Source: Sabellastarte sp. h YS-2021 (taxonomy: Eukaryota; Annelida; Polychaeta; Sabellida; Sabellidae). From it: DNA of 64,000 nucleotides. The DNA lies in assembly GCA_964017235.1 (NCBI GenBank), contig OZ024930.1, positions 152,210,221 through 152,274,220 of the forward strand, written 5' to 3'. Under the pieces are notes generated by a model, which saw only the letters and a list, made by a program, of their open reading frames with translations, had not been told where the DNA came from and did no database searches. This document shows, piece by piece, positions 46,358 through 58,288 of the stretch (positions within the stretch are counted from its first letter, which is position 1; the number at the start of each line of letters is the position of its first letter). The position numbers were made by a program, and so were the translations under genes.

Positions 46358-46504
46358 CATACAGGTAAATGACAACACTAAGACAAAAGTTCGTACATAT
46401 TTGAGGACTTTTACATTCAAGCATTTGCCCTCATTGCTGTTAGGTACCAAAATATTTTTGTTTTCACCATTTTGGATGGCACTCTCTGTTTTATTTGCCT
46501 CCAT

Positions 46505-47460
46505 AGTCTCTCAGTTCTGGTACTTTTCTGAAATAAATACATTAATATTCAGCCCTTGTTAGAATCTGTACTTGTTTCGACTTATCCAATTCTTCAAAAT
46601 GGATTAACGTGGCCCTTTAGATTTGGAAATTTGTCAAAGTATTTTTCAAGTCAGAGAACCGAATTTCTGGTTTAAATTTTAGACTGTGTCAGTGTCATGT
46701 ATAAACAGTTTTGCGTACAAAACTAAATCCTGACTTAAACTGACAAGAGTTCCAGTGATATGTTTGGTTAATAATTATCTATTCTATTTGGTTATCTTTT
46801 AGATAAATGATTAATATCATTCATATTCCCCTTTGCAACATTAAAAATTTTATAAATATAACATGTTTATACTTTTAGTCAGGTTTACAAACCTCCCTTA
46901 AAATAGCAAAATAGAAAAAAATATATATATAAATTGTGGTAAACATGTTGAATGTGCACTGATTTGTCTTTTTCGTTAATATGAAATACAATGAAGCTGT
47001 TTCTGATGAAGATTAAAAATCCTTTGTTTTTATTTATGAAGATTGTGTTTTCGTGGGAGTTTACTAATGTAGAGCTCTTTCGACTAATGTTGTATATCTG
47101 TTTGTTGTTAATGACATGTGATTCACCGATCTCTTATTTAGGTATTTCTGTATGATTTTTTAAATCAATGTTATTTTGTTACTACTGGTATTTACTTTGA
47201 CCTTGAAATCGTAGGTGCTTTTCTGTGGTGATTTCCACTATATTTTCACTTCCAATGGTCCGAATATTTTATCTAAATATCTGATCACCTCAATCATGAC
47301 AAATCCTTTTCTTCCTGATGTTTCAATGGCTGGTGACCTTTTTCATGTCCCTGGTATCTGATCTTTGAACTCTGGCTTATGGATATGTTGCACCTTAGAA
47401 TCTACAGTTTGCAGAGATTAAGCATTATAAAGGTTTAAGTGAATTTCCCTGGCAACAGTT
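46505..47460. other. 5' flank of the transporter pseudogene
   Basis: AT-rich, no gene seen. Any promoter or 5' non-coding exon for the transporter copy would be here; no clear TATA box or CpG-rich stretch is visible. Confidence 0.4.
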
Positions 47461-47835
47461 TTATGGCATGAAACAATTTTCGACAGTGATGGCAATTACC
47501 TTGTGGTTGCAAAGTTCCAGTCCATTATCCACAAATCTGTCAAGCAGTTTGGTTGTAGTTTTGCTTTTGATACCCCACTCTTTAAATGCTCTTCCTGGTG
47601 AGATTTTTGTGTCCCCCTCCCTAGTCTCTTTATGAAAGCAGCTCAAGACCTACCTGTACATCAAGGCATACCCACCTTAGCCTTACTCACCCATTGGTGT
47701 TCTCTGTGGTGCTTGGTCTTTTTTCTGTCCCTGGATACTGAAATTGGTTGACTGTTTTGGTTTTGTTGCTCATTAGAGTCCCCTTTGAATAGGGGAGATT
47801 AAGCACTATAAATGTACAATCATAATTAGAATTTC
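47461..47835 (+). mobile_element. CR1-type LINE 3' fragment
   Basis: Matches the 3' end of the CR1 copy at 38,053-39,880: GTCAAGCAGTTTGGTTGTAG, CTTTTGATACCCCACT, TCAAGACCTACCTGTACATC, then GGGGAGATTAAGCACTATAA and an ATTAGAAT-like end. Frames are broken. Only the last ~80 codons and the 3' untranslated part remain. Confidence 0.8.
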
Positions 47836-50240
47836 GAATACCTTACATTGAAACCCAAATATAATTTACTTTGGTTCTGTCAGAAATAATAGCAGTAAAA
47901 GTGTGCATATAAATCCCCTCTTCTCATGTGGGTTGGCTTCCAAACCACACAATCGGAGCTCTTTCTATGTGTAGTTGTGGAGTGTCATCATGGTGATTCT
48001 AGGTTTATGTCTTATTCTTTAACTTACTTAAAACCAGGTGAACCTTTTCCGACTATTTGTATTCAAACTTTCAGTTGTAAGTACCTTAGAATTTAAGTTT
48101 TTGGTGATATACCTTAACTTTTCATTGAAAATATGTGTACCATTTCCATTCTTCCCATGACATAGTTATTCTTCCTGTAAATGAGGTGAGCTGCAAGTGA
48201 GCTTTTCCCATGAAAAGATGAGCTATAAAAGTCTGCTTATGATTCTTCCCTGCCTTTCAAAGTCGTGTCGTGACTTTGTGTTAAGACTTCCCCTTTTAGA
48301 ATCATACATGTTTGGGGACAGGTGACAAGACTCATCTTTTCGGTTGCATGATTTATCTTTTCAGTTGTAATACAATTTTATTTTTATATTTTTCTGCCTT
48401 TTCCTCTGGTTAGTCATGGTGGGACACCCATTTCAATACTGGTTAGGTCTAATGATAATTCACGTAAAAGGGTTTGACACGAAATACACAAAGAAGGAAC
48501 AACATGAGTGAAATAATTCCATAACACTTTTATGAAAGAAAGTGCTGGTCAAACCAGCATCAGGTTCTGTCAATTAGTTGAGGGACTACATCTTGGTATG
48601 GTATAAACAGTTAATATTCCAAGGCCCCATGATCATTAATAGTTTTACTCTCAAACACTGTTCAAAAGGTTATCCCACAAAATACCCTCTAAATAAATTT
48701 GAGGTTATTTTTGTGATTGAATCGCCAATAAAGTCCGCGCATACGTAGGTTATTTCTACATGAAAAGGATATTTCAGACAGAAATATTGTAAGCAAAGTC
48801 AAAGTTGGTATTTTACGTTCATTTCAAAAGCTAAGTGCATATGAGGACAATATATAATATATACTTGTAGCTATGGTATTATTATACGGAACAGCACATA
48901 TGTCAAGTAATTTTATAAAACTTTGTCAACCACTTGACATGGAAATTAAACTATTTTAAACAAGCAATAACTCTGGTACATTTCTTGAATTTGCTTTGCT
49001 TTTCTAACATACTATTTTAAATATTGTTAAAGTATAGTTAAAGTTAATACTCTTACCTTATAAACAGTATTCTTGCTCTTACTTTTAAATAACTTTAGCA
49101 TATATGAATATTTGCATTTGCACAATTGCAGCCAAACTTCTTTATGTGTACATTGGTTAATTCTACTGCTTGTGAATTAAAACAATGAGTTTACTACATG
49201 ATGGCTTTCATGTAAATGCACTGATCCCTTATGGGATTAATATAATGTTAAATATGTTTTGTAGAAATCATAATTGAATACATTAACACAATGTACTTTC
49301 TTTAATTTTGTTTACTTGATTTTTAGTCAAGCCAGTTGAAAATTTCAAAAAACAACTAGAAAGCACTCATAGAGTGCAGAACTCCACCAGGGCACATTTT
49401 GGAAAATCCGGGATTCTGCTATCCAGAGTATCACATGTAACTTGCTCTAAATGCCACGACTTCTTCATTTAGTTAGGCCTTACACCCATAAAAACTTTCA
49501 TGAAACTCTGCTTATTACTTTTGGAGTAATGGCAAAAACTCATTGAAAAAATGGACCTTTAAAAATTCGTGATTTTTTTTGTATCCAGAATTTCGAATCC
49601 GGATCTTTATCAAAATTTAATCTCCTCATCCCTTTGGCGAGGCCCTTTTTTATTTTTTTTTTATTTTTGAGTTATATTGAACATAAAAAAAAACAGATGG
49701 CCAATCAAACACGATTAAAACATAACCTTGAGGTAATTATGTTAAACATGATGTATTCATAGTAATATTTGCAGAGGTTCCATATGACCAGCAATACCTT
49801 GTTATTATTTAACAAAAGTTATTTTCACGGTAAAAAAAGAAAACACTACATGGCAGTTGAAAAAGTCATCACTAAGCTCTAGTTTAAAGTTCAAGAGGTC
49901 TGTCCATAGAGTTCTTTACCACTGAGACTCCATTTACATTTTACAGTAAAATATTTTACACAATATCACAAAACAATAAGTAATATAAGACCAAGCATCA
50001 CAACAGCAAAGATTGGACACATACTCCAGGTCTTGCATGTTCATCACTGGCTTCGTTATTTAATATCAAAACAATTCCCTTTACACCCAGCCTTTGTAAT
50101 ATTACCCTAAATTATAATAATGTTTATAGTTCATCACATATATCAGTACAAATAAATTTAAAAACAATTAAGAGTGTCCTAAGACTTTATTACAGTTATT
50201 ATAATGCTGCAGTTATTACAATGGCCACCTGACTAAACTG
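47836..50240. other. AT-rich stretch, no gene
   Basis: Nothing coding recognised. Contains the dispersed repeat at 49,350-49,650. Confidence 0.5.
49350..49650. repeat. dispersed repeat with AGCACTCATAGAGTGCAG
   Basis: Starts AACTAGAAAGCACTCATAGA and contains CCAGGGCACATTTTGG and GAATTTCGAATCCGGATC. The first 40 bases resemble the left end of the repeat at 35,940. The end point is a guess. Confidence 0.5.
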
Positions 50241-50312
50241 TCTCAATTATCAACTTAGTATCTAGATAAATCAACTCAGCTGTCTCGATTTATCAACTTA
50301 CCAACTCAAAAA
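50241..50312. repeat. left arm of a 1.6-kb spaced inverted repeat
   Basis: Reads TCTCAATTATCAACTTAGTA and onward. Its reverse complement aligns with 51,771-51,848 over about 75 bp with small differences (CTTAGTATCT, GATAA, AGCT, ATTTAT, ACTTA, AACTC in order). Confidence 0.7.
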
Positions 50313-50441
50313 ATAACAAAAGAAACAAGGGCATTAGTGTATCAATGTCACATTAAACTTTGAAGGTAGGGTTTAATGTCAAACGTGACCCCACCAACTA
50401 ATAATAAAGGGACCACAGGGGATTCTAAGTACTAATAAACT

Positions 50442-50662
50442 GGGAACTGGACAAATTGACCCGTTGCCAATTGAGCCATCAGCAAATTGGGCCACTTAAA
50501 ACTTGACCACTGCAAACTCGGCCCCACAGTGAAAACAAACAAACAAACAAACAAACAAACAATAAAATGTAATGCAATAAGAGTATTTTATAGCAATTAA
50601 TCTACATCAGATGACAGACTCTAGGACTGACATTTATTTATGAATAGTACATCAGGCAAGCA
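50442..50662. repeat. short dispersed repeat with CR1-like tail (copy 2)
   Basis: Same order of parts as 43,011-43,212: GGGAACTGGACAAATTGACC, further GGCCC-like motifs, an (AAAC)7 microsatellite, then GTATTTTATAGCAATTAATC and GACTCTAGGACTGAC. More diverged. Confidence 0.7.
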
Positions 50663-50672
50663 CTTATTAATT

Positions 50673-51136
50673 GGGGAGGGTTTTACAAAATGACTTAAGC
50701 CCAACTTAGACTTAAAGTTAAGACTTTTGTCTTAAACTAAAGCTAAGTCCGTGATCTTAGACTTAGAGTGTTTAAAAAACATTTAAGACAAAGTTTGGCT
50801 AAGTCTATCTGCGAGTGGGCTTAACGTTTGTAAACAAAGACTTAGATATGGGTACCATAAATTATTTGTACTTCAAATTTAAAATGCCTAAAATAAAGAC
50901 CAGGCTTATAGAACACTTCCAAAAATTAGTCTTTGGACATTTTATGTATTGCTGAATTTTTCATTAAAAACAGCATTTTGCCAAAGATAAAATGAGTTAA
51001 ACAAATGACATATGTCACCAGTAAAATATTTTGATCAGAAATAAAAGGTTCATTTAAGTCCCAGGCGTAGTTAAAGTAAAAGGCTCAGATTTAAGCCCCT
51101 GACTTAGCCTAAGTCCAGGCCTGTGAGACCAATCCC
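50673..51136. mobile_element. MITE-like element (copy 3, reverse orientation)
   Basis: Has the same end structure of ACTTAAG/CTAAGTC-rich inverted arms (left GGGAGGGTTTTACAAAATGA, right ending CCAATCCC). Core pieces such as CATTTTATG and TATGTCACCAGTA correspond in reverse to the core of the copies at 14,762 and 22,758. More diverged than those two. Confidence 0.65.
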
Positions 51137-51649
51137 AGGTTCTTATGATTGGCAAATAATGTGGGATGACTCTTCATGATGATGCATGTTTGTTTTTTCA
51201 GGGCCCAAAATTTGCAAAGTGTGATTAACAGATATCAAAGAGATGTGGATGCTGTAATAAAGACTTTTAACCTATGTTATACACTTTTTTGGAAACTTGT
51301 TTTTGTTAGCTTACTTCTTCAGTGATATTTAGCAAAAGTGCAGTTAACACATATCAAAAATTTTGGAGGCTGCAATTAATACCTTTTATCGTCCGTCCTT
51401 TAACCATTTGTTTATGTCAGAATTATTATTATCAAGTACATTTACCTTGATGGAGATTGGATGCTATAAAGGTTTTATTAAATCACAAACTCATGGTTAG
51501 CTCAAACTCATGGCATCTGTCCACTAACACATAACTTTTTGGTCTGTCATTATAGCACAATATTTTTCACTGAAGTATTTTTTCCTCGGGGTCAATTTGA
51601 CTAAGGTATTTTATACTGTACCAGGTATGATGGGGCTGATTTGGTAATT

Positions 51650-52159
51650 GGCCAATTTGTCTACGATTCCATAAGAGGTTTAAACGGCCTCCAGAAGTGA
51701 CTTTAGCATGGACGAATATGAGTGATGGAATTCAAGGTGAACCATCTAAGTAACATTGAGATATCTAAGTCGATTTATCGAGTTATTAAGTCAATAAATG
51801 TAGAGAGCTAAGTGAAATTATCAAGATACTAAGTCAAAAAAATTGAGATAAAAACTTTCATGTTGACATTACTACTCTTTCACATAAATAACAACATGCT
51901 GAAATCCCTTGAAGACAATGGCCAATTTGTCTACGATTCCATAAGAGGTTTAAACGACCTCTAGAAGTGACTTTAGCATGGACGAATATGAGTGATGGAA
52001 TTCAAGGTGAACCATCTAAGTAACATTGAGATATCTAAGTCGATTTATCGAGTTATTAAGTCAATAAATGAAGAGAGCAAAATTGAGATAAAAACTTTCA
52101 TGTTGACATTACTACTCTTTCACATAAATAACAACATGCTGAAATCCCTTGAAGACAAT
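51650..52159. repeat. tandem duplication of a 270-bp segment
   Basis: Unit 1 is 51650-51919 and unit 2 is 51920-52159. They differ at three or four bases and by a 30-bp deletion in unit 2 (after AGAGAGC). The near identity points to a recent duplication. The right arm of the spaced inverted repeat (51,771-51,848) lies in unit 1. Confidence 0.92.
51771..51848. repeat. right arm of the 1.6-kb spaced inverted repeat
   Basis: Pairs with 50,241-50,312. The enclosed segment contains the short dispersed repeat (50,442) and the third MITE-like copy (50,673). Confidence 0.7.
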
Positions 52160-52338
52160 GCAGTGTAGTAACAGATGACAGTAATAAATTTGTTTATGAC
52201 TACTGGTCATATTGCTGACAAAGCTATTACATAATTTAATTACTTAACATGTTAAAGTTATTCCATATATCTGCAATAACCAACACATATAGCATATGCA
52301 ATAACAAAGACTCTGATAAAATTGGGTGAAATGAAAAT

Positions 52339-54801
52339 TTATTTAGTATCTGTTCTATTTTGAGCTGATGTATTGACCAATTCTGTTTGTTCATTGTCAT
52401 TCACCATCCTACTATCTAAACTATATCTATATGGTATGCGGTAAGTTACATAGTATATCATGTATGCTGACAAACACAAAGCCACAGTACATCCTACAGA
52501 TGTATAAAATATAATTTCAATACTCACATAGTCATACAGGTAACCCTGTAATCTGACAAAAAGTATATAACATCCATTTCTTATAATTCTGACAACTCCA
52601 AGGAGTGTACATAATGGAAGAACATAATGATCAACCCATGAAAAAATTGATGCATATGAAGGACCCTTACACATTTGAAACAAACAAACAAAAAAGTACA
52701 AAGCAATTTTATATTTAGTTCCAAGTATCAAAGCACCAACAGAAGCCAAAAGAAGACCATGTATTTCAATCATCAGCATAATCTTCACTGATAAAAACCT
52801 GGTCAGACAAACTGCACAGAAAAATGTGGAAATTGCATCGGTAATCTTTGATACTGCTACCAATGTAGCTGCTTCTGGTGGGTCAAAATTCAAATGACTG
52901 TCCACAGCATAAAGAGTTACAAATGAACCCATGCTTGCTGAACAACCACAGAGGAAGATGGCATAGAAAATAAAGAACAGCAATATCTTTATACCAAAAG
53001 AGCTGCCATTCTCACTCCATTTGGAAGGCATGAAAATTTCTTTCCAATTTGATCCTCTTTGTATGTCAGTCCCAGCTGATATAGATTCTCTGCAGCATTG
53101 TAGTAAAACAAACACAACTGCCACAATTAAAATATAAACACCAGCAATGATGAAAGCAATTTCAATGTGTGATTTATAGTCAGGGTATTCCTTTTCATCA
53201 TTCAGTGATGTATTCAATGTTATATTCTGAAAATGGTATGAGTCTTTGCGACCATGGGTTGTTGTGATATTGAAATGAACCAGATTAGACTTCTTGGAAA
53301 CAAAAAAACTTGCAATTTGTGCTCCTACAGCTGCTCCAACTGGATACCCAAGATGCATTGCAAGCATTGGTGATTGGCCTTTCTCTTTCCACATTCGAGG
53401 AATTTCACTGTTTGCAGCTGAAATTATAAGTTTTTAAAAAGAATTGGTAGATTTAACAAAATATAATAACCTGTTTTAATGTATTGAAATTAAACTTTGA
53501 AGCATCCTGGTTTGATATTATTGACTGACTTGATGGCTGTATTAGTTTTATCATATTTCAACTTCTCGAATAATAATACTTAAGTGGGTTAAATTTAATA
53601 TATATTCTCTCAAAGATGAATGAGATCCTAGAAGAAGAATGCCTGTTAAAAATAGTTCAAATAGATTAATTAAAACCTGTAGGAACATAAAAGTAAAAAG
53701 TTGTTTAACCAATATCAGGGATAGAAAGTCCATCATGGTAACATCTTACTGTTTTCTATCGTTGCCCAGGCCATATCGTCAAAGAATTCAGACAGGGCAA
53801 ACACAAAAAGATTTCTTCCAAATGGCCGTACAGTGTTTACAACAGCAGCTAATACTAGACTGAATGCAATAAAGAGGTCTGAATATTGAAGGTATCTGGA
53901 ATGACAAAAAAACTACAACATTGTTTTCAAGGTTTTACACTAGCCTGTCATAATTAAAAGGGAATCCACATATCTCTTTAATTGTATCCCTCTTGAATAA
54001 TTGTTTTAATATTCAAAGTAATTTTAGAACCAGATGTGCCAAATATAATTGGCTTTGTAAGATTTAGATGTTAAAATCAAATATCTTCTGTGCTAAATTA
54101 TTGTCAGAAACTTATTTTTAAAAATAATATATATTCAAATCTATGCTGGTTAGATCTTCGGTGACAGAGTTGTGTGTGTAAAATTCTGATAATGACTTTT
54201 TGTTTTTGTTTGGGCTTTTTTAAATGAACATACTTATCTGCTAAAATTCCCAAAGGTATTGCAGCAAATGTTCCTGATGCTCCAAGTGATATTGCAGTGG
54301 ATAAATCATCTGTACTGCAGCTGAGTCTTTCTCTAAAATCGGGCAAACTGCTGTAAACCATACTGTTAACTAAACCCTAAACACAAATTTTACAACACCA
54401 TTACTAATGCAATACCTGAATTCTGACACAATAATGAAAACTGTATTATTAGAATTTCATTTTAACGAGGATTTGTAAAAAATACAAATAATTTTATTAA
54501 CTGTTTTAAACAAAGAATGTAGTGTTACTCATATATCCTTGTTGTGTCTCAAAATTTAAATACTCTTGGTATACAGACTAGCTGCAAGTTTAAACTCTCT
54601 AGCACACTACAGAAGTACATGTTAATTCAGACAAAACAGATATTTTTCACATTTGGAATTATACAGAATACCTACATATGCAGTAAATGAGAAAATTAAC
54701 ACAGTCGTCCTTAAAACTCTCCGGTGTTTATCCTTCAGAATGCTATTCCTGGCATTGTCATCTGAAATCTCTTTGCTGGTTTCCGATGTGAGAAAATCCA
54801 T
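52339..54801 (-). CDS. MFS transporter, MFSD4/NaGLT1-like, intact paralogue
   Basis: Spliced from four exons, 54801-54676, 54376-54234, 53895-53750 and 53417-52339, with donors GTAGGT, GTATGT and GTAAGA, acceptors ending AG, and phases 0, 2 and 1. The total is 1,494 nt, 497 residues plus stop. The start MDFLTSETSK has a short cytosolic N-terminus before TM1 (TVLIFSFTAY). GLVNSMVYSSLPDF lies between TM1 and TM2, then ASGTFAAIPLGILADKY in TM2, RPFGRNLFVF, and RMWKEKGQSPMLAMHLGYPV near TM4-5, a segment resembling the conserved loop of MFSD4A/4B. A glycosylated-looking loop follows (NITT, NITLN), then six further hydrophobic segments. Members of the group are plasma-membrane carriers; vertebrate NaGLT1 moves glucose with sodium, but the substrate here is unknown. 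Probably a tandem duplicate of the copy downstream. Confidence 0.85.
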
Positions 54802-55139
54802 ACTTGAGTCCTATTAAAATAAAGATGACTCACTTACAGATGCTTACACTGAAATCCTGTTTTACTTGGCCCTCTGACCAGAAAATGGGCTATAGTGGCA
54901 CAGTGAGACCACACTCAGCTCCCACCTCCAGTCCAAGCTGAAATGGGAAAGCTGTGAGTTGCTTGTCATTGGTCAGCAGTTTACAGTACAGAATTGTAAA
55001 TAAATAAGTAAGTAACTACAATGCTCCCAACCTCAATCTTTCAAACATTCAGAAACAAGGGTGTGAAACTTCCAAAGCAGAGCAGAGGAAAAGAGCTGTC
55101 AGTTCCAGCAACCACAGCAACAGATGCTTTCTAGGAGCT
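54802..55139. other. 5' flank of the intact MFS gene
   Basis: A plausible 3' splice site (TTTTAATAG then GACTCAAGT) lies just before the ATG, so a 5' non-coding exon may exist further right. No clear promoter motif. Confidence 0.4.
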
Positions 55140-55455
55140 CAAGTGCAACTTCAACATTTGTGCCACAGGCATTTCAATCAGCAGGATAAGCCAGGAAGCA
55201 ATAAACAGAAGCCGACAAGATGGTTACAGCAACAAGCAAGCCGGGAATTGTGTAGGACAAGTAGGCCTCACTTTACTGACCCAAGGCTTGTCTGTTATGA
55301 AATGCATTTGGAATCAGGCATCTGACAGATTACATCTGGTAGTGTTTCACGGTAGGAGTTCGTTTTTTACAAATTAACTAGGATTTAGTGTTGAGATACA
55401 AGTTGGACTGACTTGTTATACAGATTTTTTTTACAAAACGCTGCATTTACAAAAA

Positions 55456-55823
55456 ATGGGTCCTAAGAAGGACAGAGGAGTGAGGAAAATAGAAATCCCC
55501 ACAGACTTCCCTCCTGAATTTGAGTTTCGGGACATGGCAGCAGATATACAGCAGAGGAGGGAGGAGAGAAAGGGAGGAAGAGGCATAGAAACAGAGGGAG
55601 GAAGCCAGGAGGGAGGAAACTACACACTCAGAATAGGCGGGAGTGGCAGAAAAACATGGAAGGACAGACAGAAGTGACTCAGAAATGGATACAGAGGCTG
55701 GAGGAGATAAAATCGCACTCAAGACAAAAGAAGGGGCACATGACAAATATTTACCTGACGGAATCAGATGCGGAGACAATTGTAAAGGAACACGAGGCAT
55801 TGTACAATAAGACTAATGAATAA
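55456..55823 (+). pseudogene. MADF accessory protein fragment, second Harbinger copy
   Basis: Begins MGPKKDRGVRKIEIPTDFP, corresponding to MPRGRRRKIEVPT of the first copy, and continues into an Arg/Glu-rich stretch. After a frame change it reads SRQKKGHMTNIYLT then IVKEHEALYNKTNE and a stop at 55821. That is only the first part of the MADF domain; the rest of the gene is missing. Confidence 0.75.
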
Positions 55824-56066
55824 GTTTTATAAATTTTAGTGGGGACATTTTTACATAACTTGGGTTGAAATTTTTCAGCAGGGGACTTGTAATTTGGTTT
55901 GAAATAGTTTTGAGACTTGTTGGAAATGGATTGGTTTTGTTTGGAAATATTTTGGAAATTTGAGCAACAGCAGCTTAAATAAAAGTTCTTGGAATAATTG
56001 GGTAATCCTGAAAGGGACTAATAGACGTCAGCTTCTTCTGACCCCAGGGTTGTTGGTTGACACATT

Positions 56067-57217
56067 TCAGACCTTGTCCCTCTGCCCAGCCAATACCCCC
56101 CACATGAATGAAGTAGTCTTTTGTAGGGTCGATACATCATTTCCTGGGATTGATGCCCTGTCTGCTCCGCCCTGGTGTGTCCTCAGCATGTTGTACGACA
56201 CCACACATGTAAAAATAATGTGTCTGACAACCTTTGGCCTTTGCTTTATGGTGGTCAGTAGTATCCTGAATCTGCTTACTGATATCCCAAACATGTTCTC
56301 CAGCACCCTCCTTCCTCTGGACATCTTGTAGTTGGCTATTCTTTCTTTCCTTATGAGTTGTCTTTGGTAGGGTTTCACCATACATGGCATCAAGCCAAAT
56401 GTAGCGTCATCAAGGAAGAAATATTGCCCTTTCTTCCTCTAGTGGTTAAGGTGCCGGAAGACCCAAGGTGCCATCCTCGATCTTTTCCCTCAAATCACTT
56501 TTATTGAAAATCTGTGCTTCTGGTGAAGATCCATTTGATCCACAATCTATCCACAGAAATCTGTATTCTGCGTCAACCAGGACTAGCAGCACCAGGGAAA
56601 AGAAGCCCTTGTAGTTGTAATAATCACTGCCTGATTTCTTTGGCTTCTGCATAGCAATATGCTTCCTGTCTAGTGCCCCAAAAGCATGGGGACATTCTAT
56701 CTGGTTTAGAACTTCTCTAACTTTTTTGAGTCTTCAGGGTCAGTAGGGCAGCACATATATCCATCCTAGAATAGTTCAACAGACCTGGGGGACGAATTTA
56801 CAGATGGTAGTCCATCAGCCAGCCAGTGATACTGCAAGGAGGTGTAGGTCTCTCCTGTCACAAGGTGTCTCAGCATTATTGTCAGTTCCAATATCTAAGG
56901 GCTTCCTGAAGTTTGTGACTGACTTCTTGATACAGTGGTGTATGCATTTTTCGATGAGGTCAAAAAAGGCAGGTGACATTCTGACAAAATTCTCGCATCC
57001 TGGGATATCAGGGTGTGTAAAGTTAGCCAGGAGGTTGCTGTAGAATCCTTTTTCTTGCCTTTAAAGGATCCAGGTCATGACACAGAGGTTTGGTGGCTTT
57101 CTTCTTCGCCATCCTAGGGGCTTGCTGTTGCTGTGGCTGTGGTGCTGGCTGTAAGGCAGGTGCTGGTCCTGGGTTCAGATATATCCTTTTGTGTCTGCAA
57201 ATCATGATGAAAATCAA
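56067..57217 (-). pseudogene. Harbinger transposase, second copy, with frame changes
   Basis: Minus-strand order: proline/glutamine-rich start, NFVRMSPAFFDLIEKCIHH, KKSVTNFRKPL, TLRHL/TGETYTSLQYHW, a small gap, FGALDRKHIAMQKPKKSG with the first catalytic Asp, YYNYKGFFSLVLLVLVDAEY, FLWIDCGSNGSSPEAQIFN with the second Asp, then DDATFGLMPCMVKPYQ and SRGRRVLENMFGISVSRFRI with the Glu. The GK of the usual DGKH motif is RK here. The copy therefore preserves the part missing in the first element, but at least four frame changes or stops make it inactive. Confidence 0.85.
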
Positions 57218-57690
57218 ATCATAAACTCAATAATAAACAAAAGTAGCCTAAGCTTATGTAGAAAGTCTCTGATGTGTAGCTGGCATATTTGCAGTGACAA
57301 ATGATGTTTTTGGACAGCCAAACGGGATTTATATATTTTTGGTATGATCCTGACTCTTGATCCCAACTGCAGGAATTAATCAGTCCAGTAGGGGTGGATC
57401 GGGAAAATGGTTCAGTCCTGTCTCTGTGTCAGTATGCCTTGTCTGGACTTGATACGGCTTGTCTGTTAATGGTTTACAGCTTGTCCTGGTAGTTTCCCGT
57501 CTTGTGGTGGAGACTTGGGGTCAGGTGGTTGATCCAGACAAGTGGGGATGTATTTTGTCCTGTTGAGGAGATGAAACTGACCCAACATTTTTACGCAAGT
57601 TTTTCTTGATTTGTGTCCCCAACTGCTGACTTTTGCAACTGACCCTAGAGATGTTATAGGGTTACTTCTAGTGGAACTCCCCCATAACGT

Positions 57691-58288
57691 GAGTAATTAA
57701 AATTTAATATATTTAAGCAATAGACACATAAATATAGTACAGTTTACAAAAGAAACAGTAGTATCAGAATTGTTATGCTAAAAGAAAAAGAAAATTAAAA
57801 CCCAAAGTGACTTTTTATATGTGTGATCTTGGTGACCTGACCTTGTACACAGACATGCTAGACATCCATGCATATTCATGAACTATTCAATATAAGATCT
57901 AAAAATTTTGAATATTCTTGTATACCTTAAACTTTGGGTACAGTGTTAGAAAAAGGCAAATATATTTGAGTACCCTGTGATCACCTTGTAGTTGTACAAC
58001 TCCTAGTAAACAGCAAAGCCTCAAATTAAAAAGTGGCCACTTATGATTTACCATTGGGTAATCATCCTCTTTTACATAAATTTACATCATTAGATTTTTC
58101 CAGTGTGTTATAAAGAAACAGTTTACCATATCCCACTGACAAAACATCTTTTGTGTAAACTATAATGCTTACATAATATCTAACCATATATACACTGAAA
58201 AAAGATCACATTTCACCAGCCCAAAATGTACCAGTTTCACTGCATCTCCTCAATAACTTTTACCATAAACTTTTACCATACCTTTTAC
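57691..58288. other. AT-rich stretch, no gene
   Basis: No coding frame, RNA gene or repeat recognised. Confidence 0.5.

Larger units (their letters stand above)
33253..46504 (-). pseudogene. MFS transporter, MFSD4/NaGLT1-like, downstream paralogue with frame breaks
   Basis: Four exons read from the minus strand: 46504-46358 (ATG to donor GTGAGT), 35774-35632, 35341-35202 and 34304-33253, all with AG/GT sites and phases 0, 2 and 1, identical to the intact neighbour at 52,339-54,801. Exons 1-3 are open and encode the first membrane segments (SFTCM then GIANTMVFSTLPDF). Exon 4 has three breaks: an extra G in a G-run near 34,210, an extra A near 33,772, and a deletion near 33,438. Outside these, the three frames align with the paralogue through VHLGYPIGAT, GPSYSTIFSWIDHY and a C-terminal tail ending at the TAA at 33253. 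Intron 1 spans 10.6 kb and holds nested retroelements. Two of the breaks are homopolymer-length differences, so assembly error could explain part of the damage; the deletion cannot be explained that way. Confidence 0.75.
55140..57690 (-). mobile_element. second Harbinger copy, internally deleted, opposite orientation
   Basis: Contains the same two genes as the element at 16,401 with orientation reversed: MADF gene start on + and transposase on -. Subterminal variants of GACAAGCC and GGCTTGTCTG cluster at 55,200-55,290 and 57,420-57,560. The right end has AGTGGAAC near 57,672, similar to the known terminal repeat, but I find no clean matching left end. Borders are approximate. Confidence 0.75.
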
